Origin: Akkermansiaceae bacterium
GTDB lineage: Bacteria; Verrucomicrobiota; Verrucomicrobiia; Verrucomicrobiales; Akkermansiaceae
Length of the DNA: 9,107 nt
Assembly: GCA_023300065.1 (NCBI GenBank)
Contig: JALZWJ010000082.1
Span: forward strand, 1 to 9,107
Reading direction: 5' to 3'
The position numbers and the translations under genes were made by a program. Position 1 is the first letter of the stretch. The number at the start of each line of letters is the position of its first letter. This document shows, piece by piece, positions 1-5,730 of this stretch. Under the pieces are notes generated by a model that did no database searches, was not told the DNA's origin, and saw only the letters and a program-made list of their open reading frames with translations.

Positions 1-1
1 A

Positions 2-1024
2 CATGCCGGGCTCAATGATGGAGCGGCAGCGGCAAAAGGGTGGGAGACGATTGGTTTCCGAGATGGGTTCGAGGGGCTGCTCCCGCCGGGTGATTTCACC
101 TTTCTTACTCCGAAGGATACGGAGGGGATTATTAAGCAAGGTGGCACGATTTTAGGGACGACTAATAAAGGGAACTTTGCCGCGAAGTATGGCGAAGGTG
201 ATGTGGCACGGGTGCCGCAGGAGATTGTGGACCGGGCTAAGAAGACTCTTGATCAGTTAGAAATCGGAGCCCTAGTGGTGGTGGGTGGTGATGGTTCTCT
301 GACGACGGCGCAGCAGCTTTATGAGCAAGGCTGGCCTATTATTGGGGTTCCTAAGACGATTGATAATGATCTTAAGGCCACGTCGATGACCTTCGGGTTT
401 GATAGCGCGGTGAGCACGGTAGTGGATGGGCTAGATCGCCTTTACACGACGGCAAAGAGCCATAAACGCGTGATGGTTCTGGAGGTGATGGGCCGGCATG
501 CTGGCTGGATCGCCCTTTGGGGTGGGATGGCAGGTGCTGCGAATGTGATTCTTCTTCCTGAGATTCCTTTTAGCTACGAGAAGGTGGCTGAGCACCTGCG
601 GGTGCGTGAGGCCCAAGGTTATAAGAGCTCGCTCATCGTGGTAGCTGAGGGTGCCAAAAATCCTGATGGGGAGCTGAGCACTGTCGATGCGAATAGCGGC
701 GGTGAAGTCCGTCTCGGAGGGATCGGCGAGTTGGTGGCCAAGAAGGTGGCTGAGCTGACTGGAAAAGAAACACGCAGCACGACTCTAGGCCACATCCAGC
801 GTGGCGGAGCCCCGACTCCGCTGGACCGGATTTTGGGAGTCCGATTTGGTGTGATGGCGGTGCAGCTCGCCTCTGAAGGGGACTTTGGCAAGATGGTCAG
901 TTACCATAGTTATCATGTCGGTTCGGTGCCGATTAAAGAAGCGGTGGTAGAGCTGCGCCTCGTGGAATCCGATACGGAAGTGGTTAAGGCCGCCCGTGCG
1001 ATCGGGGTCTGCTTTGGTGACTAA
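2..1024 (+). CDS. pfkA: 6-phosphofructokinase, mixed-substrate (ATP/PPi) group, N-terminus cut by window edge
   Basis: Catalyses phosphorylation of fructose 6-phosphate to fructose 1,6-bisphosphate in cytosolic glycolysis. The frame is open from base 2, so the visible 340 residues lack roughly the first 30, including the N-terminal glycine-rich nucleotide loop. Visible motifs (numbering from base 2) are GFRDGFEGL near 18-26, GGDGS at 95-99, PKTIDND at 117-123 with the catalytic Asp at 121, MGRHAGW at 163-169 for the sugar phosphate, VVAEGA ending at 218, and LGHIQRGG near 262-269. The donor-determining positions are mixed. Gly follows GGD (E. coli Gly104, ATP-type), while Lys replaces the Gly of PGTIDND (E. 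coli position 124, as in PPi enzymes). This pattern occurs in the mixed PFK group, so ATP is the likelier donor but PPi is not excluded. It ends 29 nt before the Lrp-type gene, probably the same transcript. Confidence 0.95.
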   Translation, partial: HAGLNDGAAAAKGWETIGFRDGFEGLLPPGDFTFLTPKDTEGIIKQGGTILGTTNKGNFAAKYGEGDVARVPQEIVDRAKKTLDQLEIGALVVVGGDGSLTTAQQLYEQGWPIIGVPKTIDNDLKATSMTFGFDSAVSTVVDGLDRLYTTAKSHKRVMVLEVMGRHAGWIALWGGMAGAANVILLPEIPFSYEKVAEHLRVREAQGYKSSLIVVAEGAKNPDGELSTVDANSGGEVRLGGIGELVAKKVAELTGKETRSTTLGHIQRGGAPTPLDRILGVRFGVMAVQLASEGDFGKMVSYHSYHVGSVPIKEAVVELRLVESDTEVVKAARAIGVCFGD

Positions 1025-1031
1025 TTTTTAT

Positions 1032-1040
1032 CCCCCCCCC
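1032..1040. repeat. C9 homopolymer between pfkA and the Lrp-type gene
   Basis: Nine consecutive C follow the pfkA stop (1022-1024) and end 13 nt before the next ATG (1054). The tract is outside both reading frames. A length change would therefore alter only spacing in the mRNA or promoter region, not the proteins. Long homopolymers of this kind can slip during replication. Whether this one varies cannot be told from one sequence. Confidence 0.9.
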
Positions 1041-1053
1041 AATACACAATTTT

Positions 1054-1533
1054 ATGAACCAACTCCTCGAACTCCTCCGCCGTAATGCGCGGCAGTCCAA
1101 TTCAGATTTAGCGGCCCAAATTTCCTCGACCGAAGATGCGGTAGCGGCGCAGATTTCAGAGTGGGAAGCCGATGGCACGATTAGTGGCTATCAGGCAATA
1201 GTAGATCCAGCCCGGGATGGCGGTGATCAAGTCACGGCTTTTATTGAGGTGAGGGTGACTCCTGAGCGGGGCGGGGGGTTTGATCGGCAAGCCCGGCGGA
1301 TCGCGCGGTTTGAGCAGGTGACGAGCTGTTACTTAATTAGTGGAGGCTATGATTTGTTGGTGATGGTGGAGGGTTCTGATCTCTTTTCAGTCGCTGCTTT
1401 TGTTTCTGAGAAACTGAGCACGATCGAGGGTGTCGTCTCTACTGCGACTCATTTCCGCCTGAAGTCTTATAAGGAAAACGGCTTCCTCTTTGGGGAGGAT
1501 AGCGAACTCACCAGGCTCCCTGTTTCACCTTAA
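1054..1533 (+). CDS. Lrp/AsnC-family transcriptional regulator
   Basis: A 159-aa cytosolic DNA-binding protein of normal Lrp/AsnC length. Residues 1-50 form the N-terminal winged helix-turn-helix, including the pattern ending in EADGTISGYQAIVDP that leads into the linker strand. Residues 60-140 form the RAM (AsnC effector-binding) beta-alpha-beta domain, with the typical ISGGYDLLVMV strand at 95-105. A short C-terminal tail follows (141-159). Lrp-family proteins assemble as dimers to octamers and usually sense an amino acid. The gene lies 15 nt before an AlaT-like aminotransferase. The same pairing is known in Bacillus subtilis (YugG/AlaR with YugH/AlaT), so local control of that gene, with alanine as a possible effector, is a reasonable inference. 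No Shine-Dalgarno precedes the ATG, and no better in-frame start exists between it and the upstream stop at 1018. Confidence 0.9.
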   Translation: MNQLLELLRRNARQSNSDLAAQISSTEDAVAAQISEWEADGTISGYQAIVDPARDGGDQVTAFIEVRVTPERGGGFDRQARRIARFEQVTSCYLISGGYDLLVMVEGSDLFSVAAFVSEKLSTIEGVVSTATHFRLKSYKENGFLFGEDSELTRLPVSP

Positions 1534-1548
1534 ATTTGGACCTCTGAT

Positions 1549-2715
1549 ATGGACATTCAATCCAAACTTGCCGGCCATCTCAATGCCATCCCTCGTTCCG
1601 GAATTCGGGACTTTTTTGAACTCGTGATCGGGCGTGATGATGTGATCTCACTCGGGGTGGGGGAGCCTGATTTTGCGACTCCTTGGTCGATCCGTGAGGC
1701 GGCTATTTACTCTCTCGAAAAAGGGCAGACGAGCTATACCTCGAACCTTGGTCTCCTGACCTTACGTGAGAAGATTTCAGAATATGTGCAGGATTTTTTC
1801 CACGTTTCTTATGATGCTAAGAGTGAGGTTCTGATCACGGTGGGTGTCTCTGAGGCGCTAGATCTGGCGCTGCGGGCTCTTTTGAATCCTGGCGATGAGG
1901 TGATTTACCACGAGCCGTGTTACGTTTCTTACTCGCCGAGTATCATCATGGCGCACGGGGTTGCAGTTCCAGTCTCGACGACGAAAGAGGATGGCTTTTC
2001 TCTCAAACCCGCTGCACTCGCCGCTGCGATCACTCCTAGGACCAAGATTGTGATGCTGAATTTCCCGACCAATCCGACGGGTGCGGTGGCCTCAAAAGAG
2101 GACTTGGAGGGGATCGCGAAGCTTTGTGTTGAGCATGATCTGATCGTGCTGTCGGATGAAATTTACAGCGAACTCCGCTATGATGATGAAGAGCATGTGA
2201 GCATCGCCTCGCTTCCGGGAATGCGGGAGCGGACAATCTTACTGCATGGCTTTTCTAAAGCCTTCGCGATGACGGGTTTCCGCCTAGGGTATGCCTGTGC
2301 GCCTCCAGAGCTGATCGAGGCGATGATGAAGATCCACCAATACGGGATCCTTTGCGCGCCGATCACGAGCCAAGCCGCTGCGCTGGAGGCTCTGAAAGGC
2401 GGTAAGTCTCTCTACGATCCGATGAAGACGGAATATCATCAGCGGCGGGATTTCCTGGTGGAGAAGCTCAATGGCATGGGGGTGGATTGTCACACTCCCG
2501 GCGGTGCCTTCTATGTCTTTCCTGACATCAGGAAATTCGGCCTGAGCAGTAAGGAGTTTGCGATGGGGCTGCTGGAAGCTGAGCAGGTAGCGGCAGTCCC
2601 TGGCGATGCCTTCGGGGCGTGCGGCGAGGGCTTCCTCCGTTGTTGCTACGCGACTGGAATGGATGACCTTAAAAAAGCAATGGCTGCGATGGAACGATAC
2701 ATCGGAACTCTCTAA
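1549..2715 (+). CDS. PLP-dependent class I/II aminotransferase, AlaT (YugH)-like
   Basis: A 388-aa fold-type I aminotransferase that moves an amino group between an amino acid and a 2-oxo acid in the cytosol. Visible landmarks are LGVGEPDF at 35-42 (N-terminal substrate loop), SYTSNLGL at 62-69, NFPTNPTGA at 171-179 with the cofactor-contacting Asn175, SDEIY at 202-206 with Asp203 for the pyridine nitrogen, GFSKAFAMTG at 234-243 with the Schiff-base Lys237, Arg245 in the following FRLGY, and the likely carboxylate-binding Arg364 in FLRCCYA. The length is complete for the family. The N-terminal segment around SGIRDFFELV and VISLGVGEPDF resembles Bacillus alanine transaminase AlaT/YugH. The preceding Lrp/AsnC gene supports this. 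Related subgroups act on aspartate or aromatic amino acids, so the substrate is inferred, not shown. The next gene starts 12 nt downstream. Confidence 0.93.
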   Translation: MDIQSKLAGHLNAIPRSGIRDFFELVIGRDDVISLGVGEPDFATPWSIREAAIYSLEKGQTSYTSNLGLLTLREKISEYVQDFFHVSYDAKSEVLITVGVSEALDLALRALLNPGDEVIYHEPCYVSYSPSIIMAHGVAVPVSTTKEDGFSLKPAALAAAITPRTKIVMLNFPTNPTGAVASKEDLEGIAKLCVEHDLIVLSDEIYSELRYDDEEHVSIASLPGMRERTILLHGFSKAFAMTGFRLGYACAPPELIEAMMKIHQYGILCAPITSQAAALEALKGGKSLYDPMKTEYHQRRDFLVEKLNGMGVDCHTPGGAFYVFPDIRKFGLSSKEFAMGLLEAEQVAAVPGDAFGACGEGFLRCCYATGMDDLKKAMAAMERYIGTL

Positions 2716-2727
2716 AAAAACTCCTCT

Positions 2728-3492
2728 ATGATGGATCAACTAAAGATTTGGCGTGAAAATCGGACGTATGCTTATGTAGTGCCGTTTGCGGTCTTTATGA
2801 TCTTCACCTTGCTTTCGCAATTCGCGGGGGAAGCGATGTTATGGGAGCATGATAACGCGCCGTGGTATCGCCACTGGCCGGAGCAGCTTTTCTATCCGCT
2901 CCAGACAATTATTTGCGCTCTTGTCCTGGTTTTTTTCTGGAAGCACTACGAATTTCGTTGGACCAATAAGGTCTGGGTCGGAGTGGCCGCAGGCTTCGTC
3001 GGAATCGCATTCTGGCTTCTCCCTACGGTGCTCTATGATCACTGGGGTATGACTGGGAAGCCGGATGGTTTTTTCTCTAAGTTAACCGGGTTAGCTCCAC
3101 GGAATGAGGGGTTCGATCCCGGGGTTTTTGAGAATCCAGCCGCTTATTGGGCTTCGTTGATCTTCCGTCTTGCGCGGGCTGTGATCATCGTCTCCTTGGT
3201 CGAGGAAATTTTTTGGAGAGGTTTTTTAATGAGATTCCTTATCGATATGGATGGAAATTATTGGAAGGTTCCCTTTGGTAAGCCTGCCTTGATTTCCTTC
3301 GGGGTTGTCACATTCGCTTTTGTGATCGCGCATGGTCCTTTAGATTGGATGGGCGCTGTAGTTTATGGGTCGATCACTTACTGGGTTGCGGTGCGCACGA
3401 AAAGCCTGCTTGCCTGCGTCGTGATGCATGGCGTCGCAAATGCCAGCATGGCCGCGTTCGCCATGACTTATAGCAAATACGGACTTTGGTAA
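2728..3492 (+). CDS. CPBP-family intramembrane protease-like protein (CAAX prenyl protease-related, PEP-CTERM-type)
   Basis: A 254-aa polytopic inner-membrane protein. Hydrophobic segments lie near 15-33, 55-72, 82-103, 143-158, 188-203, 206-222 and 226-247. The CPBP/Abi (Rce1-like) motifs are all present: EExxxR at Glu159-Glu160-Arg164, FxxxH at Phe198-His202, and HxxxN at His234-Asn238. These polar residues form the proposed membrane-embedded active site. From memory, the GFDP stretch at 128-131, the long VEEIFWRGFLMRF block and the GLW C-terminus resemble the CAAX prenyl protease-related family seen in genomes with exosortase/PEP-CTERM systems. No exosortase or PEP-CTERM target is visible here. 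Its substrate is unknown. It starts 12 nt after the aminotransferase, at the first of two consecutive ATGs; either could be used. Confidence 0.85.
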   Translation: MMDQLKIWRENRTYAYVVPFAVFMIFTLLSQFAGEAMLWEHDNAPWYRHWPEQLFYPLQTIICALVLVFFWKHYEFRWTNKVWVGVAAGFVGIAFWLLPTVLYDHWGMTGKPDGFFSKLTGLAPRNEGFDPGVFENPAAYWASLIFRLARAVIIVSLVEEIFWRGFLMRFLIDMDGNYWKVPFGKPALISFGVVTFAFVIAHGPLDWMGAVVYGSITYWVAVRTKSLLACVVMHGVANASMAAFAMTYSKYGLW

Positions 3493-3552
3493 GGAGTTCT
3501 AAAGCATCAGTTTTGAGATTGGCAAGCGCGCGAAATAAGTCAGTTTGCACGG

Positions 3553-5511
3553 GTGGATCACCCTGTTGCAGACCCCCTCACTGTTGACGCTGCCCGTAAA
3601 AGACTCGCTCTTGGAAAAGACGACCGTCTTGCCGACTACTTACCTCATTGGAAGGAGGTTGAAATGCGCCTCGCTGGAATGGCTGCGGAAGCAAAAGACC
3701 CCGGCGCTAAGGCTAGCTATGAGAAAGATTTAGCCGAGTTACGCGAGGTTTTAAGAATCGCAGCAGAGCAGCCAGAACGCTCATCAGGAAAAGGAAAACT
3801 CTTCCTAGTCTGGACCCTCATCGTGGGCCTCATCGCCGGGGCCGGTTTTTTCGGTTACCAAGAATGGGAGCGGAGCGGCATCGGCGCGCGTAAAAATGTT
3901 GTCAATCTCCGTGAGACAGAAGACCGGTTTGAAGAAGCTTTGGAAAAACGCCGCTGGGATGAAGCTGAGAACATCGCGGCTCTTATGAAGGCGGAGGGCG
4001 TTTCTGAAGAGAAAGTGGCAGCCTCTCTATCTCTTGTGAAGAATGGGAGGATTGAGGAGCGAGGGCAGCAGATTGCTTTTTTAATTAGTAATGCTGAATC
4101 CGCCTTGGATGCGGGACAGTTGAGCGAAGCTGAGGGTTTTTGCGCCTCGGTGGAAAAGCTCCAGCCTGATCACCCTAAGATCCCGGAAATCCGAAGTGTG
4201 ATTGACGAGAGTAAGATACAGGTTCGTAGCATTCTTATGGTGAGGGCGATCGAGCAAGCGATCGAGGACGAGGACTGGGAAGTGGCCGAGAACCAACTAG
4301 ACCTCCTCGTCAAAGCGAACCCAACTCATCCCCGCGTTTCGGAGATCCGTAAGCATCTTGCCGGTGCTGAAGAGCAGATGCTGGAGCGCCGAGAGCAGGC
4401 TACAGCTCTCATCGTGCAAGCCCGAGAACTGGACAAAGGCACCTATTCCGCCGAAGCCCTAAACCTGGTCGAAGAAGCGATGCGCCTTGACCCATCCCCG
4501 GCAAATCGCGCGCTCTATCAGCGGATGTCTTCCTACGGGAAAGTTCTCAAAGTGCCGTCTGATCACAGTACCATTACCGAGGCCTTAAAGGCCGCGAAGG
4601 AGAATGACCGCGTCTTTGTCGCGAAGGGAACCTATCAAGAGTCACTCATCATTCCTACTGGGGTAGAACTCGTCGGAGAAGGCCGTGGTGATACCATCAT
4701 CGAGTGCCCCGCTAGGATTGGCGCCGTCATCTCGGTCCAGTCTGGTTCAGGAAATATTAGGGTCTCATCCCTCACGCTCCGTCACACCGGCCTCGTGAAT
4801 GATTCAGAGCGCTTTCCCATCCTCTCTGTGAATGGTGGACGCTTGGAGATCGATGACTTGATCGTCACTCGTGCGAGTGGCCATGGCATCGCAGTCATCA
4901 ATGGTGGGAGTGCTCAGATCCATTCCAGTAAAGTGAGCGATTGTGGCTGGGATGGGATCTCGGTGACGGGGGAGTTGTCCCGCGCGGTTCTCACCAAAGT
5001 CACCTCCGAAAATAATCTCCATCATGGGGTCGATTTTTGGGAAGGGGCCAGCGGCCAAGTCACCGAGTGCCTTTTTTCTAAAAACGGGCGCTCTGGGTTG
5101 TTGGCGACTTCTCCCACTGAATTAGTCAAGGTAGAGAGGACGAGAAGTGAGAATAATCGCGAAGTTGGTTTCTTTTTCTCCGAGGCCATCGCGGTGAAAC
5201 TCACGGATTGTGATGCACACGGCAATCTCCTCGGCGGAATGTTCTTCGAAAGAGAGACAAAGGCGATCCAACTCCTAGAAAACCGTGTCTCCAAGAATGG
5301 AGAAGCCGGAATCGTCTTCGAAAGGGGAGTAGAGATTCTCAATGACACCGGTAACAGCGTGAACGGCAACAAGGGGAAGCAGATCTGGAAAGACGCGGTC
5401 TTCCCAGCCCGCGCCGAAGAAGACACCGTCTCCCCGCCACCACCACCGCCCCCCATTGGGGGCCAAGACCAGGATCAAGAGCCAGAAAAAGCTCCGAAAG
5501 AGTCCAACTAA
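3553..5511 (+). CDS. Single-pass membrane protein with TPR-like helical repeats and a right-handed parallel beta-helix domain
   Basis: A 652-aa protein with no recognised enzyme motif. In order it has: a charged helical N-terminal module (1-78); one membrane segment at 83-101, flanked by lysines before and charged residues after, suggesting N-in/C-out topology; alpha-helical repeats at about 118-320 with TPR-like features (KRRWDEAEN, AGQLSEAEG, DEDWEVAEN, AEALNLVEEAM); a DUF1565/pectin-lyase-like entry at 334-385 (STITEALKAAKENDRVFVAKGTY); parallel beta-helix coils of about 23 residues at 390-605 with recurring NNxxxG or NGxxG turns; and a low-complexity tail with seven prolines at 628-634, then acidic and basic residues. 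The GTG start is the only usual start codon after the in-frame stop at 3514. An internal ATG at 3664 has a perfect ribosome-binding sequence but would remove 37 coherent residues. A polysaccharide-binding, surface or scaffold role in the periplasm is inference. Confidence 0.85.
   Translation: MDHPVADPLTVDAARKRLALGKDDRLADYLPHWKEVEMRLAGMAAEAKDPGAKASYEKDLAELREVLRIAAEQPERSSGKGKLFLVWTLIVGLIAGAGFFGYQEWERSGIGARKNVVNLRETEDRFEEALEKRRWDEAENIAALMKAEGVSEEKVAASLSLVKNGRIEERGQQIAFLISNAESALDAGQLSEAEGFCASVEKLQPDHPKIPEIRSVIDESKIQVRSILMVRAIEQAIEDEDWEVAENQLDLLVKANPTHPRVSEIRKHLAGAEEQMLERREQATALIVQARELDKGTYSAEALNLVEEAMRLDPSPANRALYQRMSSYGKVLKVPSDHSTITEALKAAKENDRVFVAKGTYQESLIIPTGVELVGEGRGDTIIECPARIGAVISVQSGSGNIRVSSLTLRHTGLVNDSERFPILSVNGGRLEIDDLIVTRASGHGIAVINGGSAQIHSSKVSDCGWDGISVTGELSRAVLTKVTSENNLHHGVDFWEGASGQVTECLFSKNGRSGLLATSPTELVKVERTRSENNREVGFFFSEAIAVKLTDCDAHGNLLGGMFFERETKAIQLLENRVSKNGEAGIVFERGVEILNDTGNSVNGNKGKQIWKDAVFPARAEEDTVSPPPPPPPIGGQDQDQEPEKAPKESN
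3652..3658 (+). promoter_or_regulatory. Perfect Shine-Dalgarno-like sequence inside the beta-helix gene
   Basis: AAGGAGG lies five bases before an in-frame ATG at 3664. It is the only strong ribosome-binding sequence found near any candidate start in the window. It also simply encodes Lys-Glu-Val in a coherent protein region, so it may be coincidental. If used, it would give a second product starting at Met38 that still contains the membrane segment. Confidence 0.4.
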
Positions 5512-5522
5512 AGTCAGCCTCT

Positions 5523-5551
5523 GGGGGATGGGGGGGTGAGGGATGGCCGGG
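5523..5551 (+). other. G-quadruplex-type motif just after the beta-helix gene, followed by T7
   Basis: Four plus-strand G runs occur at 5523-5527, 5530-5536, 5540-5542 and 5549-5551. The loops between them are AT, TGA and ATGGCC. This satisfies the usual G3+N1-7 pattern for a four-tract quadruplex. The motif begins 11 nt after the stop codon of the beta-helix gene. A run of seven T follows at 5556-5562. No ordinary hairpin directly precedes the T run. An RNA quadruplex acting at the 3' end of the transcript is possible but unproven. Confidence 0.55.
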
Positions 5552-5624
5552 CGCGTTTTTTTAAAGCCCCCGACACACGCCTGATTTTTCACCTATTTCC
5601 CCTCGGTTCTCGCCCCTCTGTTGC

Positions 5625-5639
5625 ACGATTCAAAATCGT
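5625..5639. repeat. Short perfect palindrome upstream of the phosphate transporter
   Basis: ACGATT (5625-5630) and AATCGT (5634-5639) form a perfect 6-bp inverted repeat around CAA. It abuts the Pho-box-like sequence. It could be part of a protein-binding site or chance; no regulator can be named. Confidence 0.4.
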
Positions 5640-5657
5640 TTGTGACAAAAGTGTCAC
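5640..5657 (+). promoter_or_regulatory. Pho-box-like sequence upstream of the Na+/phosphate cotransporter
   Basis: The 18-nt string TTGTGAC AAAA GTGTCAC fits the layout of a PhoB site: two 7-mers 11 bp apart with an A-rich spacer. The right half matches six of seven bases of CTGTCAC; the left half matches only four of seven of CTGTCAT. Its place 74 nt upstream of a phosphate transporter gene makes the reading attractive. The same bases also form an inverted repeat, GTGAC/GTCAC with a 6-nt spacer, which would suit a different dimeric regulator. No clear -10 element was identified. Confidence 0.4.
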
Positions 5658-5676
5658 GAAAAAGAATCTGTAAGGA

Positions 5677-5727
5677 ATGTTTTCTCTGGTCTTCTTGCCA
5701 AGAAGTCGGCAAGAAACGGCTTCTTAG
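5677..5727 (+). other. Possible 16-codon leader ORF before the phosphate transporter
   Basis: An ATG at 5677 opens 16 codons (MFSLVFLPRSRQETAS) ending with TAG at 5725-5727, three bases before the transporter ATG at 5731. The ORF spans all of the interleaved hairpins in this leader. The purine-rich TAAGGA abuts the ATG directly, too close for a normal ribosome-binding site. The codons show no run of one amino acid, so a classical amino-acid attenuator is unlikely. An ORF this short can occur by chance. Confidence 0.3.
5691..5725 (+). promoter_or_regulatory. Mutually exclusive hairpins in the leader of the phosphate transporter
   Basis: Three pairings share the same bases. Hairpin A pairs 5692-5699 with 5708-5715 (8 bp, perfect, 8-nt loop). 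Hairpin B pairs 5700-5708 with 5717-5725 (9 bp with one G-U, 8-nt loop). Hairpin C pairs 5691-5696 with 5700-5705 (6 bp, 3-nt loop). A and B cannot coexist, nor can B and C. B ends five bases before the start codon and would occlude the initiation region. This is the geometry of a translational switch, or of a DNA operator with nested repeats. Neither is demonstrated. Confidence 0.5.
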
Positions 5728-5730
5728 ATT

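Noticed and set aside
619..891. 90-codon minus-strand frame inside pfkA
   Set aside because: It is a shadow of the phosphofructokinase frame, which carries the conserved motifs throughout.
2284..2739. 151-codon minus-strand open frame opposite the aminotransferase gene
   Set aside because: It lies almost wholly inside a well-supported gene whose motifs are complete, and its translation shows no recognisable domain.
3493..3552. A dif-like XerCD site or origin element at the composition switch
   Set aside because: No 11-6-11 inverted arms resembling dif, no DnaA-box cluster and no AT-rich repeats are seen in this gap or in 5512-5730.
5432..5464. Hairpin at CCCCC-ATT-GGGGG in the proline-rich tail as a terminator or regulatory stem
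   Set aside because: It is a 5-bp stem inside the coding region created by proline and glycine codons, with no T run.
5545..5572. Ordinary intrinsic terminator after the beta-helix gene
   Set aside because: The T7 run is preceded by GCGCG but by no real stem. The only pairing, GGGC with GCCC, would place the T run in the loop.
5022..5592. Overlapping minus-strand open frames of 144 and 105 codons opposite the end of the beta-helix gene
   Set aside because: Their glycine and arginine runs come from the reverse of the proline-rich tail and G-rich tract. The plus-strand beta-helix pattern is clearly the coding one.
5641..5658. CRP/FNR-type site at TGTGAC...GTCACG
   Set aside because: The half-sites TGTGA and TCAC are 8 bases apart rather than the 6 of CRP sites, and the outer base does not match.
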